DNA of 64,000 nt from Vavraia culicis subsp. floridensis. Lineage: Eukaryota; Microsporidia; Pleistophoridae. A program made the translations under genes and the position numbers. The notes beneath the pieces were generated by a model that did no database searches, had not been told where the DNA came from, and saw only the letters and a program-made list of their open reading frames with translations. Positions 41,624-49,566 of the stretch are shown in pieces. Each line of letters begins with the position of its first letter. Within the stretch, counting starts at the first letter, position 1. The stretch spans positions 78,876 through 142,875 of the forward strand of contig NW_007360613.1 of the NCBI RefSeq assembly GCF_000192795.1. Direction: 5' to 3'.

Positions 41624-42078
41624 TATAGCTGTATATGTGCCGTGCACAGGCACACTGTTGCTTGAACGGTACTTCTTTACCATTACGTGCGAATGTCCAC
41701 GGTTATTTCGCAACTTTCTCGTTCAAACAGACGAGTCCCTTTGCTAAAAATAGTTCGTCTCCCAACACCACAGTGTAACATAAATAAAAACTAACAAAAG
41801 TTTTTTGGTCTATTCAACAGTTCGTGCACGAACTGTTCTAATCGGTGTGCGAAATAATATTTTGATACGACACAGGAATAAAACTGGTTGTGCCGTTGGA
41901 TTGTTTCGCATTTTTCAAGAGTATGCAACATCTCTGCAATTATTTATGCTTTTTGTTGCACGAACGTTATCGTGGCAAACAACCAAAACAGTTTTGTAGC
42001 TATGAATGAGTTTAATTGCTCAAAAGCGTAAACATTGGCGCTAGCAGAGCCTGAGGTAATCGTATTAGATGTTTTTAA
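41624..42078. other. Convergent intergenic region with a perfect palindrome
   Basis: 455 bases between two converging stop codons. The palindrome at 41816-41837 is listed separately; nothing else is seen. Confidence 0.55.
41816..41837. repeat. Perfect 22-bp palindrome
   Basis: AACAGTTCGTG (41816-41826) is followed with no spacer by its exact reverse complement CACGAACTGTT (41827-41837). It is GC-containing, so not explained by AT richness, and lies between converging genes. Confidence 0.9.
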
Positions 42079-42720
42079 TCATAACTTCGTTTCAAAATAT
42101 AATAGTTCATCTAATACGGCAAATAGTGATACCTGTTCAACCTCAAACAGAGCTTTCTTCATTTCTGTTTGGTTGATCTCATTCTTGCTGTTATTTATTA
42201 TGGATTTGAAGTGTGCATCAACACATTCTTCAGAAAAATTTTGAGCGATGCTGTTGTTTATGATTCCCAAATAAATTGTGTGATAGGCCTTTTGCTGCTC
42301 CAAAAGTTCTTTGATCGTATTTTGGATAACGTCCAAAACATTTGAAAGTCTGAGTTTCAACAAACCAGTATCGTATGCTTTAATCTGTGGATCCAACTGA
42401 TTCTTAAACGTTAATATACTCGTGTATATTCCATTGAATAGGTTGGTATAGCTCGACATTCTTTGTTGGTTCAACTTTTTTATTTCTCCTGTCTTAAGAA
42501 TGAGCAGGTTCCTATCGTATTTACTTTTCATTTTGAACAGGTTCAAGCATCTTCTATGGTTCTCACTGCAAACAAAGGATTTGATATCCGTAGAAATTTT
42601 TGCTTTTCCTAAACTCTTCATAATTTCATTTACAAACGCATCAATATCTTCCGATATAGCACTACAATACACCCCGAGTGGTTGTAACAGAGACACGGAA
42701 CAAAAAAGAAAAAATAACAT
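42079..42720 (-). CDS. Small secreted helical protein
   Basis: A 213-residue protein with a signal peptide (residues 1-20, ending YCSA). The mature chain is helical, with four Cys in the first half and one near the C-terminus. The opening 'ISEDIDAFVNEIMKSLGKAKISTDIK' can be laid against 'TEESLETYISTILKQLGDVKDDIK' of the 56729 gene, and 'VLDVIQNTIKELLE' against 'VYDEIKNTIKDKK', so it may be a diverged member of that family. However, it lacks the C-terminal 'DVC-I-x-R...H-x-C-x-x-C' signature. TTTAAG lies 30 bases upstream and there is no CCC. Function unknown; likely exported. Confidence 0.65.
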   Translation of the reverse strand: MLFFLFCSVSLLQPLGVYCSAISEDIDAFVNEIMKSLGKAKISTDIKSFVCSENHRRCLNLFKMKSKYDRNLLILKTGEIKKLNQQRMSSYTNLFNGIYTSILTFKNQLDPQIKAYDTGLLKLRLSNVLDVIQNTIKELLEQQKAYHTIYLGIINNSIAQNFSEECVDAHFKSIINNSKNEINQTEMKKALFEVEQVSLFAVLDELLYFETKL

Positions 42721-42744
42721 AAAGCTCGGTTTAATACTTGAATG

Positions 42745-42750
42745 CTTAAA
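42745..42750 (-). promoter_or_regulatory. TATA-like element of the 42720 gene
   Basis: TTTAAG on the minus strand begins 30 bases before the ATG at 42720, within ATATTTAAG. Confidence 0.35.
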
Positions 42751-43044
42751 TATGGTTTGATATTACATATTAGGTAAATGGTATTGGTAGCAATTTAGGA
42801 TGTTTGATGTTGTACGAGAATGTTCTTTAATATTCCTGTAGTGCGAGCTGTATGCTAAACCCGTTGGTGAATGACCACACTCCTATGGCAGCGTGTACAT
42901 AGTACTGTTTATTTTTTGTTAAAACGTGCCAAATAACTAGCATTATCACGAAAGTAGAGGCATTGTTCGTAACAGTTGTATTTAAATAATGTTGATGCAC
43001 AATGGCAGATACTGCTCCTCTGGTTTTAGATTATTTCTTGCCAA

Positions 43045-43069
43045 ATTTATGCATTAATAATGCATAAAT
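43045..43069. repeat. Perfect 12-bp-arm palindrome
   Basis: ATTTATGCATTA (43045-43056), one A, then TAATGCATAAAT (43058-43069). The arms are exact reverse complements. In AT-rich DNA this is less striking than the palindrome at 41816. Confidence 0.85.
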
Positions 43070-44269
43070 ACCTTATGAGAAAGTTCTGTGTGATGAAAGG
43101 ATATTAAGAGATGATTATTATCGTAATTAACTAAGGTGGATTAATTTAGATGCTTTACTGTGCTGCTGATCCTTTTAATTGATATATATCAAATAGCACT
43201 TATTTAGAGTAATTTACCTAATTTGCAAAGGTTGATTTATTGTTATGCTTTGTGTGCAGTATTTGCGATTGGACATCGATGTATATCGTGTTAAGTTCGT
43301 TGTTTCCCTGCTTCAATTAACAATTTTTCATCTATGAGTCTACATGGTGAGTATGGTAGAATTATTTACTGGTAACTTTATTCAGAATCCGCTTACAACA
43401 TATTTAGGGCACCATATCTCTCATTTATGACGCTGCCTGACACCCTTCACAACAAGCAGGAACTTCTCGCTTATTGTGCTCACCGCTTTGTTCCTACACA
43501 ATACGGAAAGGCCGTATAATTTACGCTAAATCTGCTTGCCAAGCTCATAAGCTACCGTGCATGCAACAATCACATAAACCAGCGAATAGGCACAAGAACA
43601 TGCCGGTGTCATTCATTTACACGTATTTTTGTGCTTGATGTTAGTGCGGTTTTTTTGCAAATCCTCGGTTTTGCAGGACTATCTCTCTACCTTAGCCCTG
43701 TGTTCTTAATTCACAGCGATATTTTCGTTCGCTAAATCGAGCTATGTTAGCAGCTCTGATTTTCTTAAAGCCATTTCCTACAGCATCTTTCAACAGTAGA
43801 GACTCCGCACTTCTTTAGAACTTCACGGCCCTCTACCCACCAACTGCTAGTTAATACTTCCTGTTCTTTAATACAACCTGTCGGTTTACCTCCTTGGTGT
43901 AGCAACCTGCATCTTGGACATCGTCACAAACTCATCAAACCAAGGGAGATTAAAAATTCAGGTCAATGTTAACAGAAAGGTCAATCTCCCTGCTCAATTA
44001 CTGGTCCTTTTTGCGAGGTACGATCCAAGTTCATTGTTGCACCAAGCTCGTGCTACTTAGGTTACTCATACGGTATGAAACCCTTAGCTCTATAACATGG
44101 TGTACTTTGCCCATTAACATGTACATGACAGTAAAGGGCATTACCTAATACATCATTCCCAGTGAATACGACCGACCACGTGCATCAGCCACCGGTAACA
44201 CGTTAATTCTTCATTGCTCCCATAAAACACACATCCGTTCGAAACAAGTACTCTTGGTACACCCACCAT

Positions 44270-44644
44270 TTAATTACATATCTCACACATCTTTGCGCAC
44301 TTCTTCCTGCCATTAACCCTTCCAATCAATTTTCCCACAATTACGCTGCAAACAACCCACACGTTAAAGGTCATACATATCATCATTGTTATAAAATTGA
44401 TGAAAATGGTTACGAAATTGACAGCCATGATATAAACCTTCCATCGCTTGTGCTTCAGCTTTTCTGTATTCGTTGACATTTTCTCGTTGATATAACAATC
44501 GATCAGTTCGTTTAGACAGGACACCAGGCATGCAGAGACGAGCAGCACAAAGAAGCAGAAGCCTTGTATGCACGTATTGGATATGATAAAGTTCTTTATC
44601 ATAAAATCGTATTTCGGTGCGAGTGACATCCCACAACAGGCCAT
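44270..44644 (-). CDS. Small two-pass membrane protein
   Basis: A 124-residue protein of unknown family with two membrane segments: about 23-45 ('IQGFCFFVLLVSACLVSC') and about 74-102 ('MAVNFVTIFINFITMMICM' and the following hydrophobic run). The loop between them is Lys-rich. The N-terminus and last ten residues contain several Cys. Two in-frame ATGs lie six bases apart; 44644 is preferred because TATAAATA lies exactly 27 bases before it, the spacing seen in other non-cytosolic genes. No CCC. Orientation and location in the cell are unknown. Confidence 0.6.
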   Translation of the reverse strand: MACCGMSLAPKYDFMIKNFIISNTCIQGFCFFVLLVSACLVSCLNELIDCYINEKMSTNTEKLKHKRWKVYIMAVNFVTIFINFITMMICMTFNVWVVCSVIVGKLIGRVNGRKKCAKMCEICN

Positions 44645-45278
44645 GTACATGAATGTGTCGCGTTATTTATATAGTACTTTGCATGAATGCATAAACGAGC
44701 ACAATTTTTTGCAACTTCACTTTTTATGAGACTGTCGGTACGGCACCAGATAAACTTCTATTTTTCACAAACACTGGTGCTCGTCGACAAAACCCATTTT
44801 TAACAGCCACAGCGCATCACGAGTATCGTGATGAATGCAAAATAATTAATTTGAGAGTGCGCGTCTTTTTGTCATCTAAGAGGAACATGCGCATCAAATT
44901 TACAGCTACTCATCATAGCACATCAATAATGTTTGTGGTAGTGTAACATGCGCCTTGTGCATGTTTGATTGAGTTGTTGGCGCGCTGAGAAATAAAAATT
45001 AAATGGTGCACACGAACATGGCCTGGTGCAAAGCACATCCCAACTGCTAACCAAGTTTACCGTGCACTCCGGTAAAAGATGCATAAAGTTGCGCGTTATT
45101 GTCACCCGTGCTTAGTTCTATGGGAATAAAATAGTTCAGACAGGAATTAGGCCAATGGGCTTGATGACCTACCGCGTGTTTAGTGCGGTCATGGGTGTGA
45201 TTGACCATTCGAATCGTTTAATAAGATCTTTTGGTGCAAACATCGGCCAGCAGTTCGTTTAAAACAAATTTTCAAGTT
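44645..45278. other. Intergenic, nothing beyond a promoter
   Basis: About 630 bases between the TATA-type promoter of the membrane protein and the stop of NBP35. No gene or repeat is seen. Confidence 0.5.
44664..44671 (-). promoter_or_regulatory. TATA box of the 44644 gene
   Basis: TATAAATA on the minus strand begins 27 bases before the ATG at 44644 (21 before the alternative ATG at 44650). Confidence 0.6.
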
Positions 45279-46139
45279 TCATTCACCCAGCTCAGCCCGA
45301 ATATTCTGCGCGATATCCGTGAACAGACCGTCATAGATCAAACCACTATCAGCATGCATACCCACCATCTTTGTACACTCCATGCCGCCCAAATATCGTA
45401 TATTTCTCGCCATGCATTCCGTTTCCACGCTGAGTGTGCCCATAGGCACTCTGCACCCACATTCACACACAAATTCTTTCATATTCTCGATCACTCCCAG
45501 CACGCCAATCCGTGCCTTCTCACAGAAATCGATTTGTCTTGCAAGATCATTCATGGAGAGCACGCTCGGCGTTGTTACGAGCACGCACGACATTTTAAGA
45601 TAGTTGGAAATGAACAGGTGCTCGTCTGTGATACCCGGCGGCGTGTCAATCACGATGTACGTGTAGGCGGTAAAATCGCAGTTCCTGAGCACATCAAGCA
45701 AAAACTCATTTACGAAGGATGAGTCATCCAAGTACTCCAAGCAATTGCCATCATTGGCGTGATACGCGCTCACAACACCCATATCTGTGCCTTTCACGCG
45801 CACGGGCACGAACTTGTCCCGTACATTCGTTATGATTTCATCTTCTGTGCCGCTCATCTTTGCAATGGACGGTCCGCTTACATCGAAGTCAAGCACACAG
45901 CAGCTCTTCAGTGCGTTCGCTATCATCATGCACACTGTACTCTTACCGACTCCTCCCTTTCCGCTCATTACGGCCAATATTTTCTTTCCATCCACGTTTC
46001 GGGCAATTTGAGATTTGTGAATGTGCGTATTATCGGTCTTCTGCTGGCAGTACGTGCTGTTGGGACAGGATGCACATGCTGGTGCCTGTCCTGCACTGTC
46101 AGAATGTATTCCTGGGCACTGTGACATGGGGTTCCGCTC
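45279..46139 (-). CDS. NBP35: Cytosolic Fe-S cluster scaffold ATPase NBP35
   Basis: A 286-residue Mrp/NBP35-type P-loop ATPase of the cytosolic iron-sulfur assembly (CIA) pathway. The N-terminus carries the exact NBP35 cluster motif CX13CX2CX5C ('CPGIHSDSAGQAPAC-x2-C-x5-C'), which separates it from Cfd1. The Walker A is 'SGKGGVGKST', followed by 'VLDFDVSGPS' and 'YIVIDTPPG'. At the C-terminal site where NBP35 normally has CPxC, this protein has 'VCECGC', a different Cys spacing. The start is uncertain: ATG 46139 (MSQCPG...) follows CCCC directly and gives a human-like short N-terminus; ATG 46184 would add 15 Cys-containing residues. NBP35 delivers Fe4S4 clusters to nuclear and ribosome-associated proteins such as Rli1. 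Confidence 0.93.
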   Translation of the reverse strand, partial: ERNPMSQCPGIHSDSAGQAPACASCPNSTYCQQKTDNTHIHKSQIARNVDGKKILAVMSGKGGVGKSTVCMMIANALKSCCVLDFDVSGPSIAKMSGTEDEIITNVRDKFVPVRVKGTDMGVVSAYHANDGNCLEYLDDSSFVNEFLLDVLRNCDFTAYTYIVIDTPPGITDEHLFISNYLKMSCVLVTTPSVLSMNDLARQIDFCEKARIGVLGVIENMKEFVCECGCRVPMGTLSVETECMARNIRYLGGMECTKMVGMHADSGLIYDGLFTDIAQNIRAELGE

Positions 46140-46832
46140 TGGCATTCGAATTTCAACGCATGGGCATGCGCATTTTGGTACCATTTCGTTTGTCAAGTGC
46201 CACCAACGAATGCATCAGCTGTGTGTGGCAGACAGAGCAAAGTTTTTTGAACCTCCTGTAGCGCTACACAAAGCATTAGCAGTTTTTACGATTGATGAGC
46301 GTATCGTGGTACCGTAAAATGAAAAATGTACTACTGCATCACTTTTTACGCAGAAAAAAATGTTAAATCGCTGATACCACAAATTTTATGCGATTCCCAA
46401 CAAAAATGGTCTTGCCGGTCCGTTTGTTGCTCCTGGCACGATCAAATAATTTACTCAGCGCTACAAATGCACGCTGTGTTCGTACTGCGCTATTTCTTGT
46501 GGTACCTAGCCGGAAGAGCAGTTCAATTGAAATGAACCGTTCTCTTGAAGAGAATCACGCTTTGTTCCACATAAATTTGTGCAATAGCACAGATACAAAC
46601 ATTTCCTGCCGTACTGTCATAAATTTGGGCCGCTCAGCAATCCTTTCCTCGGCCAAGGGAAGAATGTTGAACTGTCTGATGTGAATAGTACGCCTCATAC
46701 ATGTAAGTGCGTTTAATTCGTTGTAGTACGATGTTCTATCTGGTGTTGACATTGTAGGATCGCTCTTCAACGCAACTTGGCCATCTTTGACCGGTGTATA
46801 ACGAATTTTAATTTTTAACCCAGAACCGCAAA
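46140..46832. other. Divergent region between NBP35 and BMS1
   Basis: About 690 bases. The BMS1 side shows TTTTAA at -27 and AACCC at -14 relative to the ATG at 46833. No other feature is seen. Confidence 0.5.
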
Positions 46833-49322
46833 ATGAGTACCAAAAAGAAGAACAGCAAAACAAAACAAAAGATTAAAAGTACAAAAAGAAGCAGCGATCC
46901 TGTAAAAAAGGACAGCGCACTTTTGAACGGGCCGCTTCCCAAACAAAATAATTCAAAAAATACGGTGGAAAGGCACAACCGCACTGATAACGTGGTGTTG
47001 GATCTAAACGAGCAAGTAATACAAAACATGAAGTACAAGGATGCTGCGCCGTCTATAATAACATTGATTGGTCCGTCTGTGCTCTGCACGAATTTGCTCC
47101 GGTCGATTACCACGATTTTGTACAAAAAGAGCAAAAATGTTGATGGACCTGTGACACTGCGCACGAGTAAGACACGTAGAGCAACGTTCATCAAAGTAGA
47201 AAATGATATTATGGAGATGGTAGATGCCGCCAAAATATCTGATCTTGCTATTTTGGTGGTAGACGGTGACAAGGGCGTGCAAAGGGAACAGATAGAATTT
47301 ATTACGCTGCTGAGCGCATTTGGTATGCCCAGGATGTTAGTGCACGTTACCGTTGATGACAAATCGGGCGTAAACATCAATAAAATTGTAAAGGACATCA
47401 AAAAAGTGGTGTGGAGAGAAATAGCACCAGGCATAAAAGTGATTACCAACGTAAAAATATTGGTAAATTGTATAGCGGTGTTTAAGAACCGGCCGCTCAG
47501 CTTTAAATGCTCCAATTCGTACATTGTAGCGGATTATGTCAGGAAAGAAGAAAATGGCATGCGGTTGAGAGGTTACGTACGGGGAAAGCGGATGCTTAGA
47601 AATGCAAATTTTTATGTACCGGGCGTGGGAAATGTACAGGTTGGTGACATTACAAGGATCAAAGATCCATGTGAGATTCAGAATGATGAGAAAGTTTTGG
47701 AAAGAAGGAAGGTGTTCATGTACGCGCCACGTGCTCTTGGTGATGAGGAAGTGGCCGAGGAGGAGGTGGTGGAACTGTCTGAGAGTGAGGAGTTTGTGTT
47801 GTACGAGGGACAAAAATTTGAGTGTGAGGGAGTAAGTGCAGAAGACTCAGCAGGTGATGGGCAGGACGAAGGTGAGCAAGAGACATTTCAAGACTCTAAA
47901 GATGAACATACGTTGGAGAAAGAGCAAGGTGCCGTAAACTCGGTAGCTCACGAGAACGGCAAGGCTGCAGCAGGCCCTCAGAAATGTAATCATGTGGATG
48001 AAACGGAGTTGAGCTTTGAGAGCCTGCGCCAGAAGGCACTTCAAAAATTGAAAGAGAGCTACGAGGTCAGGGCAGATCACTCGTCTGAGACGGAAAATGA
48101 GACTGAAAGGAAAGAAAACATGGCTGATTCGGTTGGACACATAAAGAACGCACGCAATTCTTCAAATATTTTTGTGCCGGGTGATTACGTTGAAGTGTTC
48201 ATGAACAGCACCTTCGATTACAAGACAGACGGCATTGTGATCATCTCGTCGGCGACCTACACGAATGCCACGATTAATACCGCATCTTTTACGAATGCAA
48301 AGTATTTTCCACATTTCGTGAAGAGCGACGATCCGATCATCGCATCGGTGGGGTGGCAGCGATTCATCACCTTTCCATCATTCTTCAAGAGATCGAATGA
48401 CATGAACATTTATCTGAAAAGTAGCAGCGATAACTGCTATTTCAGCTATTTCGGGCAGATGGAGAGCAAAGGAAATGGTGTAGTGCTGGTTCGACAGGTA
48501 AATGAGGGGAGAGCAAAGAACAGGGACAACAATTTCTTTTACAACTTTAGAATAGTAGGCATGGGACGGGTGCAGAGCACAAAGATGGTGAACATGCATG
48601 CGACCAGCTCGGAAGAGATCAGCAATGACCATTTCATACATAAGAAGCTCAAATTGATTGGAAAGCCGTATGCAATAAAGGGCAACACAGCATTTGTCAG
48701 GGACATGTTCAACACTAATTTGGAAGTGAACAAGTTTTTGTACGCAGGTGTTAAAACTACGAGCAACATACGGGGTGTGATAAAAAAGGCGCTTGATAGG
48801 AACGGCAGTTTTAGGGCATCGTTTGAGGGTGAGATCGCAAAGAATGATGCGGTAATTCTGAACACGTTCGTAAAGATAAGCATTAATGAACTGTTTTACA
48901 CCGTGGACGAGAAGTTAAAGGAGGTGCAAAGGCTTAGGCTGAGACGAGAAATTGTGGGAGGTGCTGGGCATGGTAAGAACGATAGAAGAAGCAAGAGCAA
49001 TGATTGGCGGCGTGAGGACGGAGAAGACAAGGTTGTTAAACGCGGCATAAAAATTCCTGAGCACATAATTAGCAGGCTGCCGCTGGACAGGAGGTTGTGC
49101 TACACCGATGTGGTTGAGGATGAGGTTGGATCTGTGCTCAGCCCTTTTGAATTCGATGACATTGCGCTGAAGAACGAGGTTAAAATGAAAAGGAAATTGA
49201 TGGAGAGAGAAGCACAGAAAGAGAAAGAACAGAACGAAAGAACATTAAGGGATGTAGAGAAGGAAAAGCTGAGGATAAAGAAAGAAGGAATTATCAAGCA
49301 CAGGATTAAATACAGGAAATGA
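46833..49322 (+). CDS. BMS1: 40S ribosome-assembly GTPase-like protein BMS1
   Basis: An 829-residue BMS1/TSR1-family protein, shorter than yeast Bms1 (about 1,180). It has a Lys-rich tail (1-45), a GTPase-like domain (about 75-235), a beta-barrel region with 'RLRGYVRGK...FYVPGVGNVQVGDI', an acidic, low-complexity middle (about 300-410), a second conserved block (about 430-700), and a coiled, Lys/Glu-rich C-terminus. 'GPVTLRTSKTRRATFIKVENDIMEMVDAAKISDLAILVVDG' is typical of Bms1 and argues against Tsr1. The P-loop reads GPSVLCTN where Bms1 has GPxGxGK[ST], so GTP binding may be lost. Bms1 acts with Rcl1 in the 90S/small-subunit processome. CCC lies 14 bases before the ATG. Confidence 0.8.
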   Translation: MSTKKKNSKTKQKIKSTKRSSDPVKKDSALLNGPLPKQNNSKNTVERHNRTDNVVLDLNEQVIQNMKYKDAAPSIITLIGPSVLCTNLLRSITTILYKKSKNVDGPVTLRTSKTRRATFIKVENDIMEMVDAAKISDLAILVVDGDKGVQREQIEFITLLSAFGMPRMLVHVTVDDKSGVNINKIVKDIKKVVWREIAPGIKVITNVKILVNCIAVFKNRPLSFKCSNSYIVADYVRKEENGMRLRGYVRGKRMLRNANFYVPGVGNVQVGDITRIKDPCEIQNDEKVLERRKVFMYAPRALGDEEVAEEEVVELSESEEFVLYEGQKFECEGVSAEDSAGDGQDEGEQETFQDSKDEHTLEKEQGAVNSVAHENGKAAAGPQKCNHVDETELSFESLRQKALQKLKESYEVRADHSSETENETERKENMADSVGHIKNARNSSNIFVPGDYVEVFMNSTFDYKTDGIVIISSATYTNATINTASFTNAKYFPHFVKSDDPIIASVGWQRFITFPSFFKRSNDMNIYLKSSSDNCYFSYFGQMESKGNGVVLVRQVNEGRAKNRDNNFFYNFRIVGMGRVQSTKMVNMHATSSEEISNDHFIHKKLKLIGKPYAIKGNTAFVRDMFNTNLEVNKFLYAGVKTTSNIRGVIKKALDRNGSFRASFEGEIAKNDAVILNTFVKISINELFYTVDEKLKEVQRLRLRREIVGGAGHGKNDRRSKSNDWRREDGEDKVVKRGIKIPEHIISRLPLDRRLCYTDVVEDEVGSVLSPFEFDDIALKNEVKMKRKLMEREAQKEKEQNERTLRDVEKEKLRIKKEGIIKHRIKYRK

Positions 49323-49566
49323 ATGCTGGCAAATGGCAGACCATTTCTGGTCTCACTTCGATACCGGCGTTTCCAGGGCACTGAACCGATACATAGTAAT
49401 TCGCCTGATTAGCGCACGCAATGCGCCCTGAGCACGTTAATTAAATTATTCTATCCATTTTTCCTGCAGAAACGGCGTGTTTACTCCGCTACAACCACTA
49501 AATCTGCAGGGGTAAAACGCTCACGATGAGAATGCCACATACACCACAAGCACATTTTATTATAAT

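Larger units (their letters stand above)
42721..44269. other. Intergenic; one palindrome, some GC-richer DNA
   Basis: About 1.5 kb. A perfect AT-rich palindrome is at 43045-43069. From about 43400 to 44250 the DNA is less AT-rich than usual spacer and has interrupted minus-strand frames, one Cys-rich (near 43920-43760), but I recognise no gene. Confidence 0.4.

Noticed and set aside
43760..43925. Cys-rich minus-strand frame resembling a zinc knuckle
   Set aside because: It has no ATG, is closed by stops on both sides, and its Cys/His spacing does not fit a known knuckle.
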